In this document: piece by piece, positions 52,228-60,845 of the stretch | Numbering within the stretch: the first letter of the stretch is position 1 | Layout: each line of letters opens with the position of its first letter | From: Brevibacterium sp. S111 | GTDB taxonomy: Bacteria; Actinomycetota; Actinomycetes; Actinomycetales; Brevibacteriaceae | Reading direction: 5' to 3' | DNA: 63,807 nt | Assembly (NCBI RefSeq): GCF_004745075.1 | Contig: NZ_RHFH01000016.1 | Coordinates: 1 to 63,807 of the forward strand | Position numbers and translations under genes: made by a program | The notes under the pieces: model-generated | What the model was told of the DNA's origin: nothing | Seen by the model: only the letters and a program-made list of their open reading frames with translations | The model's database searches: none

Positions 52228-53184
52228 TCAGGCCTCCTTGATCGGGCCCCGCCACCCGGAGACGGGCAGGCGGAACTTCGCGACGAGTCGGTCGGTGAAG
52301 GGTCCGGTGTGCAGGCGGGCGAGTCGGATCGGCGACTTCGAACGGGTGGCCTCGACGCGGGCACCCGACGGCAGTTCGAGGGCACGGCGGCCGTCGCACC
52401 ACAGCACCGCGGAGAAGTCGGGGTTCGTCGGGGAGATCTCCACACCGAGGCGGGAGTTCGGGTTGACTACGAGCGGTTCGGCGAAGAGGGCGTGGGCGGA
52501 GATCGGGACGAGGATGAGCGCTTCGACCTCGGGCCACACGATGGGGCCGCCGGCGGAGAAGGAGTAGGCGGTCGAGCCGGTGGGGGTGGCGAGGATGACG
52601 CCGTCGCAGCCGAAGGAGGACACGGGGCGGGCGTCGACGCCGAGGACGACATCGACCATCCGCGACTTCGAGGTCTTCTCCACCGTCGCCTCGTTGAGCG
52701 CCCAGGCGTTGAAGATGTTCTCCCCTTCGTGCCAGACGGACACGTCGAGGGCGAGGCGCTCTTCGACGAGGTAGTCGCGTTGGGAGGCACGGTGAACCGC
52801 CTCGGCGAGGTCTTCTCTTTCGCTTTCGGCGAGGAAGCCGACGTGGCCCAGGTTGACGCCCATGAGGGGTACGCCGGAGCCGTGGAAGCGTTCGGCGGCG
52901 CGGAGGATGGTGCCGTCGCCGCCGAGGACGATGACGAGTTCGCAGGCGTTCTTCCACTCCCCCAGCTCGGAGGCATCGATGATGACGCAGTGGTCGAGGA
53001 TGTCGGCTTCGGCGATCGTTTCGGTGCCCAGGGCCGCGGCTTGGCGGGCGCGGATGCCGACGATCTCGTCGTCGAGGACGACGGGGGTGATGCCGTCGTC
53101 GAGGAGAGCTTTGAATACGCTGACGGCGGCCACGGCCGACTCTTCACGTTGGGGGTGCAGCAGCACCATGATGTGTCTGGTCAC
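52228..53184 (-). CDS. nadK: NAD kinase
   Basis: Phosphorylates NAD to NADP. The GGDGT motif (VLGGDGTILRAAE) lies at about 90, and the conserved TPTGSTAYSFSAGGPI is near 205. 318 residues. Starts GTG, overlapping the tlyA stop (GTGA). The tlyA-nadK-recN order is the actinobacterial standard. Confidence 0.96.
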   Translation of the reverse strand: MTRHIMVLLHPQREESAVAAVSVFKALLDDGITPVVLDDEIVGIRARQAAALGTETIAEADILDHCVIIDASELGEWKNACELVIVLGGDGTILRAAERFHGSGVPLMGVNLGHVGFLAESEREDLAEAVHRASQRDYLVEERLALDVSVWHEGENIFNAWALNEATVEKTSKSRMVDVVLGVDARPVSSFGCDGVILATPTGSTAYSFSAGGPIVWPEVEALILVPISAHALFAEPLVVNPNSRLGVEISPTNPDFSAVLWCDGRRALELPSGARVEATRSKSPIRLARLHTGPFTDRLVAKFRLPVSGWRGPIKEA

Positions 53185-53987
53185 GACTCTCCTCTCATGA
53201 TCTTGTCCAGGTGGGCGGGGATGGTTGCTTCGTCGAGCCTATCGGACTCATCCGGGGCGCGGCCGGGTCGAACACGCAGGAAGTACTCCCTGTTCCCGCT
53301 GGGTCCCGGCAAGGGTGAGGCCGCGATGTCGCTCACGCGTGCGGCGTGTTCGCCGACGGCGGTCACGACGGAGTCGATCGCACGGCGGCGGTGGGCCGCG
53401 GACGTGACGACGCCGTGCTTGTCGAGGCAGGAGCGGGCGAGTTCGAATTGGGGTTTGACCATGAGCAGCAGCTGCCCGGTCGATGCCGTGGCGGCCAGCA
53501 GCGGTTCGAGGAGCAGGCGCAGGGAGATGAAGGAGACGTCGGCGACGACAAGGTCGACGCTCGGTACGTCGGAGTTCGAGAGTTCGCGCAGGTTGAGGCC
53601 TTCGCGGACGTGGACGCGCGGGTCCTCGCGCAGCATGGGGGCGAGCTGGTCATGGCCGACGTCGACCGCCCAGACCTCGGCGACGCCGTGCTGGAGGAGG
53701 ACTTGGGTGAAACCGCCGGTGGATGCGCCCGCGTCCAGGGCGGTGAGGTCGCTGAGCCTGGTCGTGAGTGCGAAGGCGTCGAGGGCGCCGAGGAGTTTGT
53801 GGGCGCTGCGGGCGACCCAGGGGTCGGGTTCGGTGACGGTGAGGTCATCGGCTTCGGCCACCTCATGGGAGGCCTTGGTGATGGTGCGGCCGTTGACGCC
53901 GACGCGGCCGGCGGCGATTTCGCGGGCCGCGCGGGAGCGGGAGTGCAGCAGTCCGCGGTCGACGAGTGCCCGGTCGAGCCTGCTCAC
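53181..53987 (-). CDS. tlyA: TlyA-family rRNA methyltransferase
   Basis: A 268-residue S4-plus-FtsJ protein. The S4 domain is at 1-60 (RLDRALVDRGLLHSRSRAAREI). The Rossmann methyltransferase shows LDAGASTGGFTQVLLQHG (SAM-binding) and DLVVADVSFISL. In mycobacteria TlyA 2'-O-methylates 16S C1409 and 23S C1920, conferring capreomycin sensitivity. Starts GTG, overlapping the small upstream gene (GTGA). Confidence 0.94.
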   Translation of the reverse strand: MSRLDRALVDRGLLHSRSRAAREIAAGRVGVNGRTITKASHEVAEADDLTVTEPDPWVARSAHKLLGALDAFALTTRLSDLTALDAGASTGGFTQVLLQHGVAEVWAVDVGHDQLAPMLREDPRVHVREGLNLRELSNSDVPSVDLVVADVSFISLRLLLEPLLAATASTGQLLLMVKPQFELARSCLDKHGVVTSAAHRRRAIDSVVTAVGEHAARVSDIAASPLPGPSGNREYFLRVRPGRAPDESDRLDEATIPAHLDKIMRGES

Positions 53988-54244
53988 AAGGAGCCCACCT
54001 GGGAGTCGAGTTCGTCGAGCAGGACACCGAGGCGCTCATGGCGCTGCGCGGCGGGGGCGTCCTTGGTCTCGGCGAGGTGCGCACGCCAGCCGTCGACGGG
54101 CACGTCCCCGCTCAGCGAAGCCGGAGTCGGGGTCGGGGTCGGGGTCGGTGTCGGTTGGGCCTGCGGTGGAGAGTCCTGTTGGTCCTGCGGTGGAGAGTCC
54201 TGTTGGTCCTGCGGTAGAGGGGTCGGTCGCGGTGATTCGGTCAC
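53984..54244 (-). CDS. small Pro/Gln/Asp-rich protein (Rv1693-position)
   Basis: An 86-residue protein between the HAD phosphatase and TlyA, the position of Rv1693 in M. tuberculosis. The C-terminal 45 residues (SGDVPVDGWRAHLAETKDAPAAQRHERLGVLLDELDSQVGSL) look globular and helical. The N-terminal half is repetitive: PQDQQDSP twice, from a 24-base duplication near 54169-54216, and a PTPTPTPTP run from hexamer repeats near 54124-54155. GTGA overlaps link it to both neighbours. Function unknown. Confidence 0.75.
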   Translation of the reverse strand: MTESPRPTPLPQDQQDSPPQDQQDSPPQAQPTPTPTPTPTPASLSGDVPVDGWRAHLAETKDAPAAQRHERLGVLLDELDSQVGSL

Positions 54245-55266
54245 TGGTCCTCCTCAACATCGTTGCGAATCCCGGAGGTGTCGGCGGTGTCGGGACAGTC
54301 GCCGATCGTGCGCGGCAGCTGCTCTTCGGTCAGCACCGCCTCGGCGTCGGTGTCGCCCGCGTCGATGGCGTCCCAGGCACGGTGCAGGGCGGATTCGATC
54401 TGCGTGCATTCGCTGCGGTCGGCGCCGGTGATGAGGGCTTCGAGGCCGCGCAGACTCGGCAGGATGAAGGTCGGTCGGCGTTCGGGTGCTGCGCGGAGTG
54501 CATCGTGGATGTCGTGGATTCCGGTGAGCACGAGCGCGGTGTCGAAGCCGGCAGCACGTCCGCCTTCGATGTCCGTGTTCAGTCGGTCACCGACCATCAG
54601 CGGTCGTCTGGCGCCGAGGCGGCTGGCTGCGAATTCCATCATGTGCGGGGCGGGTTTGCCGACGATGACGGGTTCGGTGTCGGTGAGTCGGGACATGAGT
54701 TCGACGAATGCTCCGTTGCCGGGGACCTTGCCGGATTCGGTGATGAGGGAGAAGTCGGGGTTGCTCGCCCACCATTCGGCTCCCGAACGGATGGTCGCGC
54801 AGGCGCGCACGATCGTCTCGTAGTCGATGTTCGGGTCGAGTCCTTGCGCGATGGCCACGGGCCGGGCTTCCGGGGAGTCCGTGATCTCGAGTCCGGCGTC
54901 TTCGAGCGCGATGCGCAGTCCGGTCGTGCCGACGAGGTGGACACGGGCGCCGGTCCCGAACCGCTGCGCGAGGCGTTCGGCGAGCACCTGCGCCGAGGTG
55001 GTCACTTCGTCGTCGGAGGCGTCGATACCCAGCCCGGTGATCTTCTCCGCGGTCGCTTCGGCGGTGCGTGTGGCGTTGTTGGTCACGTAGTTGACGGGAA
55101 TCTGCTGGGAATGGAGCCAGTTGATGCCGTCAGCGGCTCCGTCGATCGCGTGGGTGCCGTGGTAGACGACGCCGTCGAGGTCGAACAGGACACAGTCGAT
55201 GGGCACGCCCGTGGTCTCAGGCGTGGAACCGTGCGACGTCTGTGCCTGTTCGGCGGGGAGTGTCAC
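54241..55266 (-). CDS. HAD-IIA family phosphatase
   Basis: A 341-residue haloacid-dehalogenase hydrolase of subclass IIA (NagD/p-nitrophenylphosphatase type). The nucleophile Asp is in LFDLDGVVYHGTHAI near 29-33. The cap-I/motif 2 text is VTNNATRTAEATAEK, and the metal Asp motif is MVGDRLNTDIEGG. It corresponds to Rv1692, a glycerol-3-phosphate/glycerol phosphatase-type enzyme of M. tuberculosis; the substrate here is inferred. Starts GTG, overlapping the TPR gene stop. Confidence 0.9.
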   Translation of the reverse strand: MTLPAEQAQTSHGSTPETTGVPIDCVLFDLDGVVYHGTHAIDGAADGINWLHSQQIPVNYVTNNATRTAEATAEKITGLGIDASDDEVTTSAQVLAERLAQRFGTGARVHLVGTTGLRIALEDAGLEITDSPEARPVAIAQGLDPNIDYETIVRACATIRSGAEWWASNPDFSLITESGKVPGNGAFVELMSRLTDTEPVIVGKPAPHMMEFAASRLGARRPLMVGDRLNTDIEGGRAAGFDTALVLTGIHDIHDALRAAPERRPTFILPSLRGLEALITGADRSECTQIESALHRAWDAIDAGDTDAEAVLTEEQLPRTIGDCPDTADTSGIRNDVEEDQ

Positions 55267-56942
55267 TGGTCTCCGTCGGCCTCGGCGGTCTCGGTGTCGG
55301 TCCCGGCGTCGGCGGTGTCGGTGGTAACGGTGTCACCTTCCGTGCCGGCGTCGGCTTCTGCCTCGGCGAGGATCTCGTCGAGTTCGGATTCGATCTCCTC
55401 GTCGGTGACCTTGACGGATTTCAGTTCCTTCGCCGAGACGTGCGTCTTCGACGAGGGGGTCTGGTCGGCAGGTGCTGCTGACTCGGCGGACGCACCTTCT
55501 CCGGCTTCGGACTCTGCGACTTCGGGCTTGCGGTCGTCGGTCTCGCTGCCGGCTTCGGTGGACGGTTCCTCTGCGGCCTCGGACTTGCGGTCGTCAGTCT
55601 CGCCGCCGGTCTCGGCGGACGCGTCGCCTGCGGCCTCGGGCTCGTCTTCGATCTCGTCGACGGTTTCGATCTCGACACCGGCGTTGAGGTCCGGCTCCTC
55701 GTCGCCGAAGAGTGTGCCGGTCGCCTTGGCCGTGCGGCGGGAGAGCTCTTCGTACTTGTCGGCGAGTTCGGGCTCGCCGTCGATGCGCAGCACTTCGGCG
55801 TAGGCGGCCATGAGACGGACCAGTGCGCCGCTGGGCTTCTGGGTGAAGTCCTCGGCTTCGATGAGTCGACGTGCGCCGGCGATGTCTCCGAGGTCGGACT
55901 TCGCTCCGGCAGCGACGATGACGAGTTCGGTGCGAGCATCGTTGTCGAGGTCGAGCTCTTCGGACTGCTTCAGCAGCTCGATGGCCTTCTCCGGCTTGCC
56001 GCGGCCGCGTTCGCCATCGGCGATGAGCGCGATGTTGTCATTCGACCCGGAGATGCGGCGGTGGGTGCGCAGTTCGCGCACGGCCTCGTCGTATTTCTCG
56101 ACGTAGTAGGCAGCGATGCCGAGGGCCTCACGGACGACGGCGACGCGGCCGGCGCGAGCCATGGCGGCCTTCGCGTGTTCGTGGGCGCGGTCGGCATCGA
56201 GGTCGAGCAGCCCGCCCGCGGCGACGAGATGTTTGGCGACCATGATCGCGTTCTCTTTGTCGAGGGAACGCAGCTGAGCGAAGATCTCTTTGTCGAGCTC
56301 GCGGCCGGTGACGCCTTCGGGGATCTCGGGTTCTTGGACGCGCGGGCGGCGGGCGCGCTGCTCGCGTGCGTATTCGCCGGTATCGGTCTTGCGCGACGCA
56401 CGGCGGTCGTTGTCATTGCGGCCGTATCCTCCGCGGCCCCGGCGGTCGTCATCACGACGGTTGCCCTGGTAGCCACCGCGACGGTCATCATCACGACGAT
56501 TCCCCTGGTAGCCACCGCGACGGTCATCATCACGACGGTCACGGTTGTAACCGCCCCTACGGTCATCGTCATTGCGACGATTGCCCTGGTACCCGCCTCG
56601 GCGATCGTCATCACGACGGTTCCCTTGGTACCCGCCACGACGATCGTCATCACGACGGTCACGGTTGAAACCGCCCCTACGGTCATCATCGTTGCGACGA
56701 TTGCCCTGGTACCCGCCTCGGCGATCGTCGTCACGACGGTTTCCCTGGTACCCACCGCGACGATCGTCATCACGGCGGTTGCCCTGATACCCACCACGGC
56801 GGTCATCTCGGCGATCGGAATGGCGTGGCCCGCGGCCGTCCCGGTTGTCCGGTCGGCGGTTGCGATTGTTGTCGCGATCTGCGCCGCGACCGCCTTCTGC
56901 GCGGCGGTTGTCCTGGCTGTCTCGCGAATCCCCTTGGGCCAC
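55263..56942 (-). CDS. TPR-like protein with Arg-Gly-Gly/Asp repeat N-terminus (Rv1691-position)
   Basis: A 559-residue protein. Residues 1-175 are dominated by about ten copies of a 13-14-residue unit centred on RRGGYQGN, with Asp runs and Arg pairs between. A helical-repeat middle (about 210-430: AIMVAKHLVAAGGLLDLDADRAHEHAKAAMARAG and following) resembles tetratricopeptide repeats, as in Rv1691. The C-terminus is an acidic Glu/Asp/Ser/Ala tail. The start is GTG at 56942 with AGGGAGA upstream. RGG/RG repeats in other proteins bind RNA; that is a hint only. The gene leads the overlapping series down to recN. Confidence 0.82.
   Translation of the reverse strand: MAQGDSRDSQDNRRAEGGRGADRDNNRNRRPDNRDGRGPRHSDRRDDRRGGYQGNRRDDDRRGGYQGNRRDDDRRGGYQGNRRNDDDRRGGFNRDRRDDDRRGGYQGNRRDDDRRGGYQGNRRNDDDRRGGYNRDRRDDDRRGGYQGNRRDDDRRGGYQGNRRDDDRRGRGGYGRNDNDRRASRKTDTGEYAREQRARRPRVQEPEIPEGVTGRELDKEIFAQLRSLDKENAIMVAKHLVAAGGLLDLDADRAHEHAKAAMARAGRVAVVREALGIAAYYVEKYDEAVRELRTHRRISGSNDNIALIADGERGRGKPEKAIELLKQSEELDLDNDARTELVIVAAGAKSDLGDIAGARRLIEAEDFTQKPSGALVRLMAAYAEVLRIDGEPELADKYEELSRRTAKATGTLFGDEEPDLNAGVEIETVDEIEDEPEAAGDASAETGGETDDRKSEAAEEPSTEAGSETDDRKPEVAESEAGEGASAESAAPADQTPSSKTHVSAKELKSVKVTDEEIESELDEILAEAEADAGTEGDTVTTDTADAGTDTETAEADGDQ
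56433..56810 (-). repeat. tandem array encoding the RGGYQGN units
   Basis: About ten 39-42-base units. Higher-order structure is visible: a trio (two QGN units and one NRD unit, about 120 bases) is itself duplicated, so the array grew by segment duplication. Synonymous bases also repeat, which indicates recent homogenisation. Confidence 0.85.
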
Positions 56943-57574
56943 GATTCTCCCTATGAAGTCTTTTCAATGTTCCGCTCCATTCTAGTGCACTCACCGCCGA
57001 GTCGCCCTGTGTGCGGGGACACGTCAGACTCCGCCGCGAGCTCTCCTCTCACCCGTCGACTCCCAGGTCACCGCGTCAGCCCTCTGTTAGAATCAAGGCG
57101 AATCCAGTCGAACGGCCAGCACAAGTCGAATCGGTTCGGCGGCAGCGGCAGTCCGCGTCGCCTCGGCACCAGGGGATGAATGACAGCGGACGTGGAAGAT
57201 CATTGCGCGGATGACAGCCGTCTGCGTGTCTCCACGAGCAGAAATTCTGCAGCTATCCGCCTCCCCGCCCCGGTTTTCCTCGGTCCCCTGCCTTCTCTGC
57301 AGCACGCATACGCGATGGACAATCCCAACTGCGCTTGTGATCAGCATCATCGGATTGCGCATTCGGCCCCGTGCTTCGCCTATTGTTGTGCCCGGACGCA
57401 TTCTTATGCCCGAACGCATCTGGGGCGAAGCTCTCGAACCGGGTTGCCCCGCAGGTCAGACGGCAGCTTCGCAAACGCAAGGCTCCTCAGTGACGCCGCA
57501 TGCTCTGCTCGTGAAACCGATGGTTCGACCCCTCAGATCACACAGTCGTTCACCCGCTAGAAAAAGGAGAAATC
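56943..57574. other. 632-base spacer with promoter-like elements; no gene
   Basis: I find no convincing gene. A TAGAAT occurs on the minus strand near 56983, close to the TPR gene start. On the plus strand, TAGAAT near 57088 is a candidate -10. Near 57391 the direct repeat CCCGGACGCAT/CCCGAACGCAT is spaced 18-19 bases and lies about 170 bases before the aldehyde dehydrogenase start, where a BetI-type repressor could bind. The mycobacterial order has tyrS at this side; it is absent. Confidence 0.4.
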
Positions 57575-59053
57575 GTGCCAAACACACTCTTCATCGACGG
57601 ACAGTGGGTTTCAGCCGTCAACGGTGGAACCCGCAAGATCCACAATCCGGCCGACGGCAGCTTCGTCGCCGAGGTGGACGAAGCCAGCCCCGCCGACACC
57701 GAGCTGGCGATCAAGGCCGCTCGCCGTGCCTTCGACTCCGGCGTCTGGTCCTCCGTCCCCGCCAGCGAACGCGGCGACATGCTCCTGAAGTTCGCGGCCG
57801 TGCTGCGTGAGCGCAAGGACGAATTCGCCAAGGCCGAATCCCTGGACACCGGCAAGCGCTTCGTCGAATCGCAGATCGACATGGACGACATCGCGAACTG
57901 CTTCGACTACTTCGGCAAGCTCGCCGCAAACGATGCCGGTCGCGTCGTCGACGCGGGAACCGACACGGTCGCTTCGAAGATCGTGCACGAGCCCGTGGGT
58001 GTCTGCGCCCTCATCACCCCGTGGAACTACCCACTGCTGCAGGCCGCGTGGAAGATCGCCCCGGCCATCGCCGCCGGCAACACCTTCATCCTCAAGCCCG
58101 CCGAACTCACCCCGCACACCGCGATCCTCACCATGCAGGTCTTCGAGGAACTCGGCCTTCCGGCCGGTGTCGGCAACCTCATCCTCGGTGCCGGTGCCGA
58201 TGCGGGAGCTCCCCTGTCCACGCACGAGGACATCGACATGGTCTCCTTCACCGGCGGCGTGGTCACCGGTCGTCTGCTCGCGAAGAACGCCTCGGCGACG
58301 ATCAAGAAGATCGCCCTCGAGCTCGGCGGCAAGAACCCGAACGTCGTCTTCGCCGATGCCGACTTCGACGCCGCCCTGGACAATGCGCTCAATGCGGCCT
58401 TCGTCCACTCCGGCCAGGTGTGCTCCGCCGGTGCCCGGCTCATCGTCGAGGAATCCATCGCCGAGGAGTTCGTCAACCGCCTCGTCGAGCGTGCCGAGCA
58501 GATCCGACTCGGCGGTCCCTTCGACGACAACGCTGAGACCGGTCCGCTGATCTCCGCGGCCCACCGCGACAAGGTCGCCGCCTACGTCGAGAAGGGTGTG
58601 GCCGAGGGTGCTCGTCTGCGCTGCGGCGGCAAGTTCGGTGAGGGTGAACTCGCCGACGGCTTCTACTACCTGCCGACCGTGCTCGACCAGGTCAAGCGCG
58701 GCATGTCCGTGGTCGAGGATGAGGCCTTCGGTCCCGTCGTCACCGTCGAGACCTTCTCCACCGTCGACGAGGCGGTCGAGATCGCCAACGACACCTACTA
58801 CGGACTCGCCGGCGCCGTGTGGAGCCAGGACGCGGGCAAGACCCAACTGGTCGCTCAGCGCCTGCGCCACGGCACCATCTGGATCAACGACTTCCACCCC
58901 TACCTGCCGCAGGCCGAATGGGGCGGCTTCAAGCAGTCCGGCTTCGGTCGCGAGCTCGGCCCCACCGGTCTGGCCGAATACCAGGAAGCCAAGCACATCT
59001 ACCAGAACCTCGAACCCGCTGTCACCGGATGGTTCCCCGACCACACGAAGTGA
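57575..59053 (+). CDS. betaine-aldehyde dehydrogenase
   Basis: A 492-residue NAD(P)-dependent aldehyde dehydrogenase. The catalytic Glu is in LELGGKNPNVVF near 250 and the catalytic Cys in HSGQVCSAGARLIV near 286. The pattern ITPWNYPLLQAAWKIAPAI is typical of GbsA/BetB betaine-aldehyde dehydrogenases. It converts betaine aldehyde to glycine betaine. The GTG start has AAAAAGGAG upstream. The gene directly precedes choline oxidase, so the two steps from choline to betaine are encoded together. Confidence 0.92.
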   Translation: MPNTLFIDGQWVSAVNGGTRKIHNPADGSFVAEVDEASPADTELAIKAARRAFDSGVWSSVPASERGDMLLKFAAVLRERKDEFAKAESLDTGKRFVESQIDMDDIANCFDYFGKLAANDAGRVVDAGTDTVASKIVHEPVGVCALITPWNYPLLQAAWKIAPAIAAGNTFILKPAELTPHTAILTMQVFEELGLPAGVGNLILGAGADAGAPLSTHEDIDMVSFTGGVVTGRLLAKNASATIKKIALELGGKNPNVVFADADFDAALDNALNAAFVHSGQVCSAGARLIVEESIAEEFVNRLVERAEQIRLGGPFDDNAETGPLISAAHRDKVAAYVEKGVAEGARLRCGGKFGEGELADGFYYLPTVLDQVKRGMSVVEDEAFGPVVTVETFSTVDEAVEIANDTYYGLAGAVWSQDAGKTQLVAQRLRHGTIWINDFHPYLPQAEWGGFKQSGFGRELGPTGLAEYQEAKHIYQNLEPAVTGWFPDHTK

Positions 59054-59097
59054 CCCTGGGATCACAGACGAATACGCAGAATAAGGAGAGATGGACA

Positions 59098-60660
59098 GTG
59101 GAAACCACTCATAGCTTTGATTATGTTGTCGTGGGAGGCGGCTCGGCCGGAGCCGCAGTCGCCGCCCGCCTGAGCGAGGATCCCCAGGTCACCGTCGGAC
59201 TGCTCGAAGCGGGTCCGACCGATGTCGGTGAGGACGTCGTCCTCCAGCTCAACCGCTGGATGGAGCTCCTCGAATCCGGCTTCGACTGGGACTACCCCAT
59301 CGAAGAGCAGGAGAACGGCAACTCGCACATGCGCCACGCGCGGGCGAAGGTTCTCGGCGGCTGCTCCTCGCACAACTCCTGCATCGCCTTCTGGGCCCCT
59401 CGCGAGGATCTCGACGAGTGGGAGAACACGTACGGCGCCACCGGCTGGGGATCGAAGGACACCTTCGGCCTGTACAAGAAGCTCGAGAACAACGAGCTGC
59501 CCGGTGACCACCACGGACACGACGGTCCCGTGCGTCTGATGAACGTACCCCCGGTCGACCCCTGCGGCGTCGCTCTCCTCGACGCCTGCGAGCAGGCCGG
59601 GATCCCGCGTGTGCAGTTCAACGACGGCGAGACCATCGTCAACGGTGCGAACTTCTTCCAGGTCAACCGCAAGGACGACGGCACCCGTTCGTCCTCCTCG
59701 GTGTCCTACCTGCACCCGATCCTCGACCGTGAGAACCTCACGATCCTCACCGGCACGCAGGCCCGCGAGCTCGAGTTCGATGACGCCGACAACTGCACCG
59801 GCGTGCACGTGGTCAACAACGCCTTCGGCAACACGAAGCGCATCGAGGCGAAGAAGGAAGTCATCGTCTCCGGCGGTGCCATCAACACCCCGCAGCTGCT
59901 CATGCTCTCGGGCATCGGCCCCAAGGACCACCTCGCCGAGGTGGGCATCGACGTTCGCGTCGACTCACCGGGAGTCGGCGAGCACCTTGCCGACCATCCG
60001 GAAGCCGTCATCGCTTGGGATGCGAAGAAGCCGATGGTCGAGGATTCGACCCAGTGGTGGGAGATCGGCATCTTCACCCCCACCGAAGAGGGTCTCGACC
60101 GTCCGGACCTGATGATGCACTACGGTTCGGTGCCCTTCGACATGCACACTCTGCGGCAGGGGTACCCGACCTCGGAGAACACGTTCTGTCTGACTCCGAA
60201 CGTCACTCACGCGAAGTCCCGCGGAACCGTGCGTCTGCGCTCGAAGGACTACCGCGACAAGCCGAAGGTCGATCCCCGCTACTTCACGGACCCGGAAGGC
60301 CATGACATGCGCGTGGCTGTCGCCGGGATCAAGAAGGCCCGTGAGATCGTCTCCCAGGACGCGATGTCCGAGTGGGCCGGCGAAGAGCTGTTCCCGGGCA
60401 AGGACGTCGTCACCGACGAGCAGATCGCCGATTACGTCTCACGCACGCACAACACGGTCTACCACCCGGTCGGCACCACCCGGATGGGACCGGTCGATGA
60501 CGAGATGTCGCCGCTCGATCCCCAGCTCAAGGTCAAGGGCGTCAACCGTCTGCGCGTCGTCGATGCCTCGGCGATGCCGGAGATCACCACGGTCAACCCG
60601 AACATCACGGTGATGATGATGGGTGAGAAGTGCGCGGAGATGATCAAGAACGGTCAGTGA
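59098..60660 (+). CDS. codA: choline oxidase (GMC oxidoreductase)
   Basis: A 520-residue FAD enzyme. The dinucleotide-binding motif is VVVGGGSAGAAVAARL at 10-25. VLGGCSSHNSCIAFWAPREDLDEW contains the His that in Arthrobacter globiformis choline oxidase carries covalent FAD (His99). HNTVYHPVGT has the catalytic His, and TVNPNITVMMMGE the Asn. The overall text is very close to the Arthrobacter enzyme, so I call oxidase (oxygen to peroxide) rather than the membrane-linked dehydrogenase BetA. The GTG start at 59098 has AAGGAGAG upstream; a nearby ATG at 59091 is in another frame. It is 44 bases after the aldehyde dehydrogenase. Confidence 0.9.
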   Translation: METTHSFDYVVVGGGSAGAAVAARLSEDPQVTVGLLEAGPTDVGEDVVLQLNRWMELLESGFDWDYPIEEQENGNSHMRHARAKVLGGCSSHNSCIAFWAPREDLDEWENTYGATGWGSKDTFGLYKKLENNELPGDHHGHDGPVRLMNVPPVDPCGVALLDACEQAGIPRVQFNDGETIVNGANFFQVNRKDDGTRSSSSVSYLHPILDRENLTILTGTQARELEFDDADNCTGVHVVNNAFGNTKRIEAKKEVIVSGGAINTPQLLMLSGIGPKDHLAEVGIDVRVDSPGVGEHLADHPEAVIAWDAKKPMVEDSTQWWEIGIFTPTEEGLDRPDLMMHYGSVPFDMHTLRQGYPTSENTFCLTPNVTHAKSRGTVRLRSKDYRDKPKVDPRYFTDPEGHDMRVAVAGIKKAREIVSQDAMSEWAGEELFPGKDVVTDEQIADYVSRTHNTVYHPVGTTRMGPVDDEMSPLDPQLKVKGVNRLRVVDASAMPEITTVNPNITVMMMGEKCAEMIKNGQ

Positions 60661-60717
60661 CCGATAGATGGAACGGTCTGTGACTGTCAGACAGACCGGT
60701 CTGTGACCGATCGATGA
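60649..60717. repeat. 23-bp tandem triplication across the codA stop
   Basis: Three 23-base copies start at 60649, 60672 and 60695 with AACGGTCWGTGA or ACCGGTCTGTGA. The first contains the codA stop codon. CGGTCTGT (60674-60681) also pairs with ACAGACCG (60691-60698) as a hairpin. Confidence 0.8.
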
Positions 60718-60747
60718 AGGGGCCGCTGCGAATGGCAGCGGCCCCTT
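60717..60747. terminator. bidirectional terminator between codA and the BCCT gene
   Basis: A perfect 13-base stem (60717-60729 and 60735-60747) with a 5-base loop, GC-rich, flanked by AA and TT. It separates convergent genes. Confidence 0.85.
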
Positions 60748-60751
60748 CGTC

Positions 60752-60815
60752 ATGCTCGGACCGAGTGATGCTCGGATCCAGTCGTACTCGGACCGGGTCA
60801 TGCTCGGACCCGCAG
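60752..60815. repeat. four-copy degenerate repeat of about 16 bp
   Basis: Copies at 60752, 60768, 60785 and 60800 (steps 16, 17, 15) share ATGCTCGGACC or TACTCGGACC, between the terminator and the BCCT stop. Confidence 0.7.
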
Positions 60816-60845
60816 GGTATCCGGGGATCGGAATCCGGAGCGGGT

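Noticed and set aside
51475..55803. A 1442-codon plus-strand open frame
   Set aside because: It lies opposite recN, nadK, tlyA, the HAD phosphatase and the TPR gene, all with recognisable motifs. Its composition (Gly/Asp/Val/Arg runs) is that of a high-GC antisense shadow.
56433..56810. Possible CRISPR array
   Set aside because: Units of about 40 bp have no unique spacers, the array is in frame within a protein, and no cas genes are nearby. The arrays at 14896 and 17184 also lack spacer structure.
57180..57560. Possible upstream gene before the aldehyde dehydrogenase
   Set aside because: Neither overlapping frame has a Shine-Dalgarno or recognisable motif; codon use is not like the neighbours. 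Treated as leader and control DNA.
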